From Litomosoides sigmodontis (lineage: Eukaryota > Nematoda > Chromadorea > Rhabditida > Onchocercidae), in NCBI GenBank assembly GCA_963070105.1, contig OY718806.1:2638865-2702864 (forward strand): a DNA stretch of 64,000 nt, in the 5' to 3' direction. The notes below the pieces were generated by a model that was not told the DNA's origin, did no database searches, and worked only from the letters and a program-made list of their open reading frames with translations. This document shows, one piece after another, positions 27,019 through 40,613 of the stretch. The position numbers and the translations under genes are program-made. Position 1 is the stretch's first letter. Each line of letters begins with the position of its first letter.

Positions 27019-30000
27019 TTATGGATTCCGTGTTTTTCCACCAAATACTTGCTCAACACCCGTTAAAATTGCATTTAAACTGAATGGATCGTCCGGATTA
27101 GTGCAACGTGATCCGATTAGAGAATCCTGTAAAATTAATTAACGAAGATGTGAAGTAGTAAAAGGGCAAAATATATTACCTGTTTATAGCCGCACAAACA
27201 CTGACAGGTACCAAATCGGCATTCTGAGAAATTCGGACATTGCTTGCTGGTCACGCATCTCTCTGATAGATGCACTCGTCGGACACACTTATCCATAACA
27301 GATACTTCATCGATTCCACAACTTTTTTCGCATGTTGCAAATCGTCCATCATTACTCTGTAAGCATCTGATGACAACATCAAGTCATCTACAACACTGAA
27401 GCATACGGAATGTCTAAACTGCGTTGTTGCGGGTCAATATTAACTAAGCTCTCGTCTATTAACTACAAAAACATCTCACCAACAACATCGTTTTGACAGT
27501 ACTGTAGCAGAGAACCACAACAGTAACATCATCATTGTTGAGGAAGCGAAGCCTTTTGTTGAAGCGAAATTGCTAAGAAAATTCACCAACACCCTAAAAG
27601 TGCCCTTTTCAAGTCCACCTCTTTGTAAATTTCATTTTTAATGTTTTATCTTTTATCTTCTTCATACAAAAAAGCAGTGGCAATTAACTGCTTGTAACTG
27701 TTTTGATTCTCTTCTAAAAGATATCATTCATTCATTCACTTTATCATAATCTCATAACTTCAGCACCCAAAATTACTTGCAATGAAATTACTGACAAATT
27801 ATTCTATCTAAAAATTTTTTAGGCCTATATTCGTCTAGCTGAGCATTCCTGAATTCATTTCAAAGGAATAAAGTGTACTATGTACATGGACAAAGAAGTA
27901 GCATTAATAACAGCAAACAAACTGTTCCAATAAAAATAACTTACTTATCATCAATAAGAATAAACCTTAGTTATTTGAAGGAAAAAAGAAATTATAGAAC
28001 AGAATGAAGAGAATAATAATTTGCATCACGCAACAACGACAGTTTTAAGACATACCGCATCATTTCATATTTTCACGCCTGATTCTTAATGCTTGCGTTA
28101 CTTACGTAAAATATAGGAAACTTTCTATATTTAGAATTAGTAGTTGCAGAATATCTTACTATACGTCCTCAGATTTTAATCCAGTAACAGTGCGGAAACG
28201 TGAAATATGCAAATGTTTCGTCGCATAGAAAAAAATCATTTTGACCAAGTAATTTTTAATTAAATTAAAAATGAATAGTAAAAGAAAGAATAAATACCAC
28301 TCTACATATCCCTACTTGAAGTATGCTATCAACAATAACATTAACTCCTTCATATGCACTAATAAACTCAACTGTCAAATATCTAAAAGTAATCTCAACA
28401 AACAACCACGATGAAATTTAAATGAGAACTTACAGGATGAAAACCATCTTTGCACTGACATAGTCCCAAAACACAATGCATCGTTACACCACCTTCGCAC
28501 TGAAATTTGTAAATATCATAACAATTATTTATATCGATTTAAAAGTTTTTTCTTTTATCCTTTGAAATATTGCTAAACGAAATTATTATTTAGGATAAAG
28601 TGTGTGCACCCAGCACATATTCATCATTTATTAAAATAAATTTCATTTAGTGAAGTACAAAAGATGAAGCAGATCAATAAGTCGGTAGAATTAATGAGAT
28701 GAGAGAAAAAAATTTTTTGAAGACCTGTTGACTAAGCTGACAGGGATCCTCTCTATGCGCTATACTCAAACATTGATTATTGATATAAAGCGGTGTTGGA
28801 TCACGACATGGCTTTGGACAACATAGACTCGTTTTCCAACCAGGCTCCGAGATTGTGTAACAGTGATGAGTAAGCGGTCGACATCGATCTTTCTCGGCGA
28901 CACCCATATCGCATGACTGACTGAAATTTGGAAGATTTGCAACGTCATTTATAATACAATTAACTGTACACTTACTTATGCAAATACATTTAAAGGTCGT
29001 AATTTTAAATAAAGTTTCTTTTTTGGTTTGCTAGAAAAAAATGCAAAAATGACAAATTATACGTTAAATCAGGTTCTCCATAAGGACATTTTAATTTGCA
29101 ACAATGTCCCACATACGGACTGCCGTACGCTACGCATCGATAACCCAAAGAACAGCTATCAGTTGATGCAGCATTTTCAAGCATATCAATATCGTTGACA
29201 AAAAGTCTTCGACAAGCTTGTTGTGATTGTGTTCCATCCGGACATACTGGAAATATCTTTCATTAGAAGCAATTCTAAATTATTTATTTCAATTTCGTCC
29301 ATATTTTAATCTAAATAATAGATTTATACCCCATGATATAAAAATAAATTTATTTTTTCAAAAATTTCATTGTTATCAAAAAAAGTTTAGGCTTATAGAC
29401 TGAAATTCTTTTGTAGTGGTAATTACCGTCAATTAAAATTTAGCATTTAAAGATGTTTAAAACTATCTGTTACCTTTAAAATCATAGATATTTTTTTTCA
29501 TCTATGAATAGAAATATCTACTTGTATTAATCAGTTAAATTTAAATTTCCTATAAATATACACGCAAAACATTGCTGTTTGGCTACATCACGTGTGGTAC
29601 CAGGAGCGCATTGACATAAACCAGCAATACACGCGTTAAAAACGTCAACACACTGGTTATCCTTTTCACAATTTTGTCCCCAATGTGCTACTCGCTGACA
29701 TTCCACACCGTATAGTTGTTGTCCTGATGGACATGCTAAAATATATGCATTTCTCATTATCCATCTACCTATCTACTCTTTTCAAAATATTCAAATAAAA
29801 TTTATAAACAACAACAAAAACAAAAAACTTTTAAATTTAAAATTAACATGAAAAAAAGCAGCTTACATACGACACACTGACCATTGATAATGCTACCACC
29901 CCAACACTCACATTTCCCATCTCGACAAAGAAGTGGTGGTTTGCAGTCGCGTTGACAACTGTCACCAATTTTATTCGGTGCTAAACAAAACTATCATTTC

Positions 30001-30659
30001 AAATATCCACGACTACCAGAAGCAATGCGCACGTTCAGAAGTTAGCAACTTTTTTGATACAATATCATTCATCATAGTTCGATGAGAAAAAAAATGAAAT
30101 TACACTTTTAAACCAATGTAACAAATCCTTTTCACTAATCATATCATTTCAGAAAAAAAAAACTCTTTCTAATTTAAAATAATACAAAGAAATGATTCAC
30201 ATATTATTTAACACAATATAAGCTAAAGTTTAAAAAAATCCAATTTAATATTACTAACCTAATCTGCATATCGTCGTCTGTCCATCAATATCAAACTCTT
30301 CGAAATTTGTTGGACATGTGCATCGCTGATCACGACAAACACTATTCATACCATAGCAATCTTCATCAAATAAACATTTACTACCAATGAGTTTTTCTGT
30401 AATTGATATGTTGCTGTTATAAAATTTCATTCATTAAACATTTAATTAAATTTTAATGATAAATAACACATATTTGAAACTAATTGAAAATGATGGGAAA
30501 AATTTTGTGCAATAGAAGGAAGGATATGTGTTCGATGATGAAAGTGATGAAATTTGCATTTGCAAATAACTTACGTGTACACGGCACGTCAAAACCATGA
30601 AAAAGTTTGATGAAATGAAGTAAAGCTGATGTGATGACACTCAGATGATACGCCGCCAT
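27019..30659 (-). CDS. Secreted cysteine-rich EB-module protein
   Basis: Predicted extracellular protein of 413 residues. Nine exons join in phase (transcript order): 30575-30659, 30259-30396, 29867-29980, 29562-29735, 29063-29246, 28725-28920, 28434-28499, 27180-27356, 27019-27126. The first exon starts MAAYHLSVIT and encodes a hydrophobic signal peptide ending near FDVPCT. The rest is mostly short Cys-rich repeats, about one per exon, with the EB pattern of spaced Cys closing in CxC (for example CQCAPG, CECWGG, CQCKDG). Phase-1 introns flank most early modules, which is typical of shuffled extracellular modules. There is no transmembrane segment; the last 35 residues have one Cys and look like a tail. 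EB proteins are abundant in nematodes but mostly of unknown function, so no role is proposed. Confidence 0.85.
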
Positions 30660-30689
30660 TTACATTCAATGAGATTACTCGTTTCGATA

Positions 30690-30690
<1 letters not shown>

Positions 30691-30741
<51 letters not shown>

Positions 30742-30743
30742 GT

Positions 30744-30820
<77 letters not shown>
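30691..30820. repeat. (GT)n array just upstream of the EB gene
   Basis: About 60 GT units with rare CGT and TAT interruptions. It begins about 32 bases upstream of the minus-strand ATG at 30659, so it lies in the core promoter or 5' UTR. CV and TH repeat frames on either strand are artefacts. Confidence 0.95.
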
Positions 30821-30821
<1 letters not shown>

Positions 30822-32885
30822 TCCTGTATATGGCGCATGTACATGATGAAGAATGCAATTACACCTCTGGGCGAGATCTGGGTCGATGAGCGACCATTAA
30901 TGCGATGAATTTTTCGTTGATATACATTGCCAATCATACATACCTGAAATTACACGAACACATACAGGTTTGTAACTGAAATCAATTCAGGATAGCAAAT
31001 TCATAATTCATGCTATTATTACTATTACTATTACTGTTCGTTATTATTATCTGGCAAGTTTACGATTTTATTAAACAATTTATCTTAGCAAAACTGAACT
31101 TCCTTTGTAATTCTAAACTTTTTTTTTTTTAAATTCTCACTGTGGTAGACATTATTGGTGGAATTTTTGCAAACTTTCGATATGTTCAGAAGTTGATGAA
31201 GGATTAATTATTCGCTTATTTTACACATTTGTAATGTTATAAAAGAATTTGATGCAAGCTAATTTAGCATGGTTTTTGATTTTGATAAATTTCTATTTCA
31301 TCTAACAGTGATGAATGATATCCTCGATGTATTAATGAATAATGATGAAAAAATCCATCAAATGTTGCAATTATCATGGAAGTAATTTTAAAATAGTCGT
31401 ATGGTATCGAGCATACATTGATTCTGTAATGCATACTGTACTATAGTATAGCTAGATGGTACAGCGTAGGATTTAAATGACTGAACAGACATTGCTTTTA
31501 TCTGAATGATTTCATCAGTTTTTATTACTCTAAAAACATTTACACAAATGTTTGAGAAATATCTCACACAAATAAAAGTTTTACTTACTTCAGATAACTA
31601 AACAAGAAAAATTAGTGCTATTGTTTATTTTTTTGTTTTTGTGGAAAAACACATTCACTTTCTGAAATAAAAATAATTGATTATACGTGTTAATAACCTA
31701 TCCGCTTATGACATTTCTTTTCAACTGTCACCTAAAATGAGACAACAGAAATTTTTTTTGCAAAAAAAAACGAAAAAATAGACATAGAAAATGTAAGTGC
31801 TTGATTAACAAACTTGCATGTGCTATATTTAACTCATTTATTAACGATTCAAATTGACATCTAATTATATCTTAAACTGTAAACAAAATTTTAATCCATG
31901 AATTTGCTAATTGTGCATAAACAACCGTTTAATTTTGCACTAAAAGAATAAATAAGCAACAATAACCAGTAACCTTGCAATAATTTATTCAGCTATTTTT
32001 AAATTTCAAAAAAATAATTATAATTTCTTCCGCAATTTTTTTTCACTTACTGACTCAAAGTGGTGGAACTTTTATCGCTTTTCAACTTTATCGCTACTAT
32101 TTGCACTGAATGAAATTATCTTACTTGTTTCAAAGACATCATAATTAAGGAAGAAAATTCGTAAGCATTGATAAAATAAACCAGAAGATTTAAAACAAAA
32201 CGATTATTTGATTTTTTTTGTCTCAGAGACCGGTTTTCTATCATATGCAATTTGTACTAATATTGTGGTAGAAGAGAGATTGGATTAATTCCATTTCAAA
32301 TGGAAAGAATTTGAAATAGTGGAAAGAACAGTGGCAGGCAGCAAATTAATCAAACTTTTAGAATTTGAAAGAAAATGAGAAAATTTAAAAAAAAAATTTC
32401 TGGAAAGAAAATAAGCGGTACATTGCTGGTGATTGATAATTAAATTTCGCTCATTTCAATCAAATTCATCAGCATTATAATTCGATTTCACTTGAATATT
32501 TATTATGCATTTATTATCATTTTTGCAAACCAAAAGTTTGCAAAAATTCAATTCAATTTAGAAAATAAAAAATAAATTTATGTAACTGAAGATAAGAAAA
32601 AACTGTATGAAATAGTTTTCTCATCTCTTAAAGCATTCAATTTCATTTCATTTCACTTACAATTTCAATTCTATCAATTTTTAATTATTTACGAAATAGT
32701 AATAGGAACAATAATTGCTATTGTTATTACTATTATTATCGTTATTATTATCATTAGCGTTAACATTATTATTATAGTTATTCTTATTATTATTATTTGC
32801 ACATAATTTGTTTTAACGAATTCAGCAGATGGTAATAGTAGCACTAGTCACCTGCTGATCACGTAATTATTGAATATGATAAACA

Positions 32886-32936
<51 letters not shown>

Positions 32937-33344
32937 TACTGAGGAAAGTGATAAGTGAATTGTGGAAATGCTCCGAGTCTAACGTTGACGATACGGAATT
33001 GTGATACGTATGCGGTAGCAAGAAACTTCCTTCACGCTTGCGCATCTGTATCCTTCGATAGATTCGCAACGGAGGCTCGGAGCCACATTATTGATAAGAC
33101 ATATTAATGTGAGGAGTAAGCACTAGCTGACGAATAACATCCCTCTTTTCCTCGTGAAATAAACAGAAAAAAGAAGGTGAAAGAAGAAAGGAGAATATTC
33201 AGCGAGACTTCTTTTTTTTTTTTTTTTACTAATTTTAGCTAATAAATGATAATTGTTGAAAGGGAACGAAAAAGATATCAAAATAACAACCTAATAATTC
33301 AGCAAGTTACTAGGAGGAGAAAGAGGAATAGTGACATTTCATTC
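30821..33344. other. Intergenic between EB and innexin genes
   Basis: No gene recognised. It contains loosely repeated ATT-rich triplets (31014-31052, 32705-32800) and a GT tract at 32891-32938. Confidence 0.5.
32891..32938. repeat. (GT)n microsatellite
   Basis: Pure GT for about 40 bases, ending in ATGTGT. Confidence 0.93.
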
Positions 33345-36300
33345 CTATACATCATGCATTTTTCCTTCCTTATTATCACAATACTTATTCCATAATGTTT
33401 TTGCAAGCTCATAACACGGTAGCTCGCCAGCATGCGTTGCAACCATACGTAACAAGAAAACACCATCCTGTCTGAGGAAGTGAAACACGAAACGTCGTAA
33501 CGATTGACTGTCAACCATTTTGTAACCTTCAATACCTGTTAGATATTTTCCAACGAAATTCAACTGCCTGTAAGAAATTTTGCGAATTAATTTAAGGCAA
33601 AAAGAGAGAAAGAAATTTTTTTACTGCAATAAATGAATGCCAATAACTGGGCAATTATTGTTAAGATTTTTTTTCAAAAAAAAAATGTATACATACAGCA
33701 ATATTTCAATATTCCTCATTTACAATAAAGCTAAACGAACAGTTTTACTACTGTAAAAGAGTGGTAGTATAAGTGGAGATTTAAAAAAATTCATCCAATA
33801 CTTGCAGACTCTTTGCTTTCTCATCAGTTTTTTTAAAAAAAAAAAGACATTTCTTTATCATTTAAGTTATCATCGAAATATTCCAACAAAATTAAATGAT
33901 CAAATGGATAAAATATCATAAAGCTAAAAAAAAAACTGAAAGCAATGATTACCAATGGTCAGTCATAACATACCTCAATGTTAAAATAGCTAAATATAAA
34001 ATTTAAACTAAACAAACAAACACGCAAACCTGCTAGGAACAATGGAAATATATATCCAATATAATAGAGAGCAAACTGTAGCACCAGCTAGCAAAAAATA
34101 CCAAAACCATAGGAAGAGGAAAATTTTTTCATTGAACATGTTGATCATAAGAACGCACTGCACTGTATGTCGATGAACATTACCAAGCACCTAACAAAAC
34201 GAAGCAAAAAAAAATTTTTAAAAATAAAATATAAATTAAACAGGGAAAAAAAGAATTGAACAATTTTAGTGGAGCTTTGTGAACGATAATCAGATTAAAA
34301 ATAATTTAATTAAAATTTATCAGACAAAATTAAATGATCAAATGATCAAAACTTCAGTATTGAAATATTATTCAAAAAAAAAGAACATAATATTCGCTAC
34401 TCGTCTTGAATGAAAAGACTTGTTTTTTTTTTTGCCTTTATTGCTGAAAGACGATGTGATGAAATGTTTGAAATTGAAGTGAGAAGAGGAAAAATTTACA
34501 AGAAATGATTGGTTCCAGATCTCGTATAGCTATTCAATGAAATGCTGAACTGATAATAAATAAATCAAGTAAAAACAGTTTAAAAAAAATGAAATAAAAA
34601 AAAACAAAATTAAGACGATCAAGTGATAATCTTATCAATGTTTTGTGCAACTATTACATTCATATATTTAATCTTTTGATCATACATTTTATTTTTGTGC
34701 TTTTTTTTTTTAAACAAATAATTTTCCTCTTTCATTGAAACTGACATGGAACAGTTGCGCGTGTAAATTGTTTTGCAATAAGTAAATGCATACTTTCACT
34801 TCAAAATCGCACAACGTAACACGTGGAAAATGGCCGGATTCTTCCCATTCTCGTCCATTCATCAAATCATTCAACACCTATCATTGCTATCAGTTATCAC
34901 TTTATCTTGCTCTTATCATCATTTCTATCCCCCTATATTATTGCAGCTATTACTTCTAAAGCATAAGCACTGGTATTTCAGCTTTATTTTCGTAAAATTA
35001 TAGAAATTTTTAAGTGCTTAAAAAATTTCTAATTAATTCTGCTAAAGCGTAAATGATAGTTCTGTTCTTTTTTTCACTTGTTACATTAAAAAATACTCTT
35101 GAAGAAGATCAAAAATTTATTGACTAATTTTTTGTTTTGATGCCATTCATCCTTTGTTAAGTTCTAAAAAAAAAATTCTTTAAATTTTGAGTGCCGAAAA
35201 TCTAACAATGTTGTAAGCACCGAAACTTTCAAAAGAAAAAAAAAACAAGAAATGAATGCAAAATTGAAAGCCAAACCTGTAATCCGTACCATTTGCTACG
35301 ATTGCCCAAAAATGTATTGAGCAAGAAAATTTGTCCAACGATATTTACTGTGTAAAGAATTTTCACCGAAATGTACAAAAATGTTACAGCTGCTCCACTA
35401 CCACGAGTACAGATGATCAAATTTAATAACTTCAAACGATTTCCACCCATCTTAAAAAAGAGCAGAAATCTCATTTGTAAACAAAACAAAAGATAGTAAA
35501 CAATGTGTACTGCTTGCTATGATTGTGACAAAAAAAAAAAATTATCATCCTACGTGAGACTTATCAAGGAATGAATTTCCAACTAGCACATGCATCAGTA
35601 AAGAATTGAAAACAAAAACAGCTAAAATACGTTACTTGAACAGTTTTGATGAGAATAACAAACCACTTGATGTTTCACGTGAAGTGCCTCCTCAACATTT
35701 GTTGCAATCGTTTGCAACGCTCTATTTCTGGAATCCAAATCTAACAACCGTGAATCACACGCCATTTGCACCAATGATTGCACATGAATGCCTAATAATT
35801 AATTTAGCAAAGGAACAGTGTGAGAATTAGATGAATTAACAGAAAGCATTCATTCACTCGTTGTCCCGATAGGTAAAAATTCAGGAATAAATTTTTTGCA
35901 TTGATAATTAAACATGCAAAATTAAATTATCTATCTCGTATTGATAAGAAATGAGTGAAATTTTTGAAACGTACACAGTGTGAAATATGATCATGTGATA
36001 TATTGCTAAAATTTAGCGAAACAAAAATGATATATCATCTAATAAGTAGTGAGAAGTGTTGAATTGTAAAATGCATGAGTCTAACCGGATTGCCAATTGA
36101 GTAACCTCCAAACGATCGTTGGCACGTAGAAAAGGAGTGCTTCCAAAGCAAGTACAAATGGTACCCATTGATAATAACCAATTTGCCTATTTTCTCGTTC
36201 GGCATAATTATGAGGAATATAATCGTGTAAGGGTAGAAAGTAGGTGTTCTGCACCCAGCAATAGTTTTCCGTGTACTGCTCCATTGGTTCCGTAAATGTT

Positions 36301-37960
36301 GCAGGCACCCAGCATTGTATCGGAAAGCCTATCAAATATGCAAGCAACATCATAGCGATAGTTTCATGAAGTAGACGTCAGAAAAAAAAAACACAAATTA
36401 TCACTGTAAACAATGATAATATTATAACTGCTGTGCTGTATTGATAATAGCACAAAAAAACGAATGGATGCAAATTTCAATAAAATATGAGTTAAACAAT
36501 GAGAAAGTTGGAATTGATAAATTATCATAACATATATCTTACAATCAATCAAAGATTATATTAATGATAAGGTTTGATGAAATAACTTACCAACATATTG
36601 CTTCGCAGATACAAGAATAGCAAACACTGAAATATGCAAAAATTATTTACGTGATGCGAAGAAAGGTGAGTTTTAATCATGCAATTTTACATTTAACGAT
36701 TTTTTATTTCATTTGATTGTCAAACTTTGTGGTTTGATGATATATTATCCATGTTATTTCCAACATGCATGACACTCATTGTGAAATCTGCTAAATTTCA
36801 CATGTAACATTGCAATGTCGCAAGGAAATAGTTGCGTTGTACTCATTTATGAAATTTGAAATTTGTTAAATTGAACGTTGAATAGTGTATGGATGTATTT
36901 TATTTTTGTTTTGTTTGCTTTCAAAAAATTTTTATTCAAATAAACATTCGATAGTATTAAGTAGCTTGTGTTTTGCTCAGGCAAAAGTTTCGGTCATTCT
37001 CTAAAAATGAGGTAAGACACTCGCAACAACGACCAATGCATTGATTCTCTTCGAACGTAACACTTTGCACAAACAGCTAGAAGTGACTGGTTTGGAAGCT
37101 AAATTTTTCAGCAAAAATTGGAAAGAAATTGTTCACATCCTTTAAGCATCCTCTTTCTTCTTCTTTTTACTTTTAAATTTAAAAATTTTTTCACTGATTG
37201 CTTCATTTTTGCACTACTAAATTCCACTTGTTGTGTTGTTATGCCACTCACTAATTGTGATCTTTCGACACTTATTATTTACGGTGAAATGAATTTACTC
37301 CTTTTCTTCCTCAATCCCTTTTTTTTTTTAAATATTTCTTTAAGTGGTTAATTTTTGTGTAACAATTTTTTCACATTCTCAAATGCAACAGTTTTTTTTT
37401 GTCTTAAAATAAATCTACTAGCTTAAAAGCAACAGAGCAAAAAAAGAAAAGAATTATGAGATGATAATGATTGATGAACGGTAAAGGTTATGTTATGAAA
37501 AAAGAAGCAAAAAAAAGAAAAAAATTCCAAAAATTCTTCCATTTAAAAATTAAAAAAAAAAATTATACAATGAGAAGAAATTTCAGTGAATAGAGTTTCA
37601 GTGAATATATTGTTTGATAATGTTATCAAGATAAATAGTTATTTGTCAAATACTAAAAGCTATTCTATGCGTGCTATCGAAATATGAAAATCAATTCCAG
37701 TTAAATTTACTGCTATATTTATCCAAATTCCGCTTGTTATGCCACTAATTGTATATTTCTTCTAATTAATTACAACTGAATGCTATTACACGTATATATA
37801 TATATATGAATTTTTAATTTTAATATGAAATGAATAATGAGAATAATCAATTACCAGTAATGATGGAAGTGGTATAGTAGTAATTAAGTTTATCAATAAT
37901 ATCATCGTCCACATGAAATTGTATTGACTTGACCGCACTAGCAAAATAATACAATAGCAT
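33345..37960 (-). CDS. Innexin gap-junction subunit
   Basis: Four-pass membrane protein of invertebrate gap junctions. Eight exons in phase give 384 residues (transcript order): 37855-37960, 36591-36626, 36086-36328, 35664-35791, 35277-35450, 34794-34877, 34030-34190, 33345-33567. TM1 is split by the 36-nt exon encoding [11 protein letters not shown]. Extracellular loop 1 carries the paired Cys (IQCWVPATF and [10 protein letters not shown]). TM2 starts with the hallmark YYQWVPF. The loop-2 segments FPRVTLCDF and HRHTVQC supply the second Cys pair, and [14 protein letters not shown] starts TM4. The C-tail is short, ending KEGKMHDV. Length is normal for the shorter innexins. I cannot say which of the many nematode innexins it is. 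The acceptor at 35450 (TTTTTTAAG) is atypical but gives the right phase. Confidence 0.95.
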
Positions 37961-40481
37961 CGCCTCTTCAAAAGCTACCAATCCACAACTTATCCACTAT
38001 GCTTTCTTTATCTTTCGCTTTTATCACACCATCTTTCTGCTCGAACGATCCAGAATCTTTTAACTGTTAAGATAAATGAAATGCAGTACAATGATTTTGG
38101 AGGAGAGAAGAAGACGAGTCTAATCGATGAATCTTTTCAATTTAACACAAAATGAAATGTTACCAACATTATCATAATTAAATTTCAATTAGATTAATCA
38201 TTTTAAAGTGAGAGAAACAAAAAATTTTTTCTTCCCTTTCGTTTTTTGAAATATTGATAAGTGGGAATGCAAACAGTTATAACCTATTTTCGACATTATT
38301 CCTTCTTCGAATCGCATAATATTAATTATTATTTTCCAATATAGCTTTTGTATGATGATGATGATGATGCGAAAATCGTGCTGCTAAACTTGTTCATAGT
38401 ACGGTATAACATTTTACATTATGATTTTTAGACTCCTTTCGAACAGATTTTTTTTCCATTCGTCATCTTAATTCAGTGTTCAAGAAAGAGCCAATTTTTT
38501 CCCCATCTCCTCTAACGTTAATATTATTTACGAAGACGTCTAAAACCAATTTAGTTCATCAGTAAAGTGCTTGTCTGATGACATCAGTTACTTTCTTCCT
38601 CTAACATTTCTGATGGTTCATTAAATTTAATCTGGAAATTTCAGGAAAAAAAAACACAGAAGCTAAACGTAAATTTAGTTATATTATTGATTTCTCTAAC
38701 AGAATGAGACTGTTTTATTAGCGGATAACTACTACTGGGTATTATTTTGAAAATTTTTCGCTTAAAATTTTGAATAAGATTTTAATGAGAGTTAACGAAA
38801 ATGTAATGTGAGATCATTCCGGCAACATATTTACAAACAATTGAATTGATGATCAGTGTCATTTGATTGAAAAGCAATGATTGAAAAGAATTCGAGGGAG
38901 TGAGCTTATCATCTTATATGATGTCAGGGTTTAAAGGATGAAAGGAAAATGATACGTAATGACTACGATCGCTCCCATAAACTAAAAATTTGATATCAAA
39001 GAGCAAAATTTAAATGTCATTCATTGAAGCAAATGTAGGATGATATAATTTACGCATACTTTCTACACCTATTTTTTTCAATATTACAAATATTCCACTT
39101 TAAGAAAAAAATATTTTCTCCAAATGTTAGAGATGCACTTGAGCTTCATTATTTTTTTTTTTAACTCTTTGAGATCTGACAACACATTTGTAAGGAATAA
39201 ATGAAAGAGTGAAAAGTTATGATGGATATGTGAAGCAATAAAAATGCTGCATAATTTTTGAAAAAAGAAATTAAATTTGAATGGAAATACGTAAGCACCT
39301 CCATTAAGCAGCAAATATCATCACTTCACGCCTATCACCAACAATGTGGAAATGCTTTTTTTTTTCAATTATAAAAATCACTTTGAACTCATCCAATATC
39401 AAGTGCAATATCTCGTAATCATAAAACGCTCATAATCGATAATTGCAGAAAAAGAGAAATTTTTAGACTGCAATAGAAGTGTTAAGGTGAACATTTTTGC
39501 TTCATGTAGTTACTATTATGATTAAAAAGTGAGTGCACGTGTAAAAGAAGTGGCCAAAGATGACATTAGTAAATTGTTTTCACTTAAGCTTCAAAAAATA
39601 AGCGTAATAGAAAGGGAAATTGCCGGAATTGAAATACGTGAAATTTCGATAACTGGCTAGTGCTACTGATGTAGAAGTCGAGAATTAGTGAAGATATGAG
39701 AGAAGCATGAAGTGAACGGATAAGAAATGAATTGATAAAATAGTTGCGAAATAAGAGACTGAATAATACTCTTAATAGTAGAGAGAGAGAAAAAAGAAAC
39801 TTTCATCTTGTGGGGGGGGGGGGAGGTAAACAATGCAAAAAGTCGGTAAAGAAGAGAAATGAAAAAAAAGAGAGGAAAAAAGCACTGAAGTAATTAGTCT
39901 TGAGGTGCAAGAAGGAGAGATGAGAATGGGCCTAACAAAGGAGTACGCTGGGAGGACGAGGAAGAGCGAACAACATACAAATAACTGGCCTGGCCTGGCC
40001 TAGTGATTTCAAAGTGGGCTGGAAGCTTCTATTCACACAAGATCGATCTGACGTATTAGGTGCTGTTAGTGCTAGCTTCGGCTTCAATCTATGGCATACC
40101 ATCGAGTTACGTCCATTCTTCATATCTCCTCCTTCACTTCTTCTTTCGCCTTTTTCCGCAAACCTTCCTTGTCGTCGTTCTGTTATTCCTTTCCTTACCG
40201 CACTTCAATTCAGAATCCTTTTTCACTTCCATCTCTCCTCCATCCCACTCCTCTTCCGCCTGCTCCTCTCCCCCACCATCTCCTTTATTCTTTCCGATGG
40301 CATCGTTCCGGCTATGTTTCATACATCGAAAGAGTATCCATTCATCCTAACTTTTAATGGTCCCTATCAGCTACTTCATTAGTTCCGTTGCATATTTGAG
40401 GTGTGCTCCGTTCCATTCCATTCAACCAACGTTTTTCCACTCGAGAATCCTCCTAGCATGCGCCCGTTCCAACTACGCTTC
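37961..40481. other. Upstream of innexin, no recognised gene
   Basis: Contains a GAT-repeat patch at about 38353-38370, an exceptional run of twelve G at 39812-39823, a GGCCT triple repeat near 39987-40002 and a CT-rich, less AT-rich tract at 40100-40300. The CT tract opens frames in three phases (for example 40014-40382) but none shows a known domain. Confidence 0.5.
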
Positions 40482-40613
40482 ATTCGTCTATCTCTACTTC
40501 GTTGATTCACACATGCACGCACACGCACACGCACACATACACCCACGCATTCATATCATTATTATCATTATATATAAATATGTGTGAATCAACGAAGTAG
40601 AGACAGACGAATG
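40482..40613. repeat. Long inverted repeat (33-bp arms, AC-rich loop)
   Basis: Left arm 40482-40514 (ATTCGTCTATCTCTACTTCG...) and right arm 40580-40612 are reverse complements with a single mismatch at 40490. The 65-base spacer is an imperfect AC tract followed by AT-rich sequence. As RNA this would fold into a 33-bp stem. It could be a small hairpin RNA locus, the ends of a tiny inverted-repeat element, or a local inverted duplication. Confidence 0.8.

Noticed and set aside
30589..30937. Cys-Val and Thr-His repeat frames
   Set aside because: Produced by the GT/CA array; similar frames at 6589-7002, 32848-33069 and 45190-45478 rejected for the same reason.
40014..40382. 122-codon plus-strand frame and two overlapping companions
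   Set aside because: All three phases are open over the same CT-rich tract, which points to composition rather than coding; no domain is visible.
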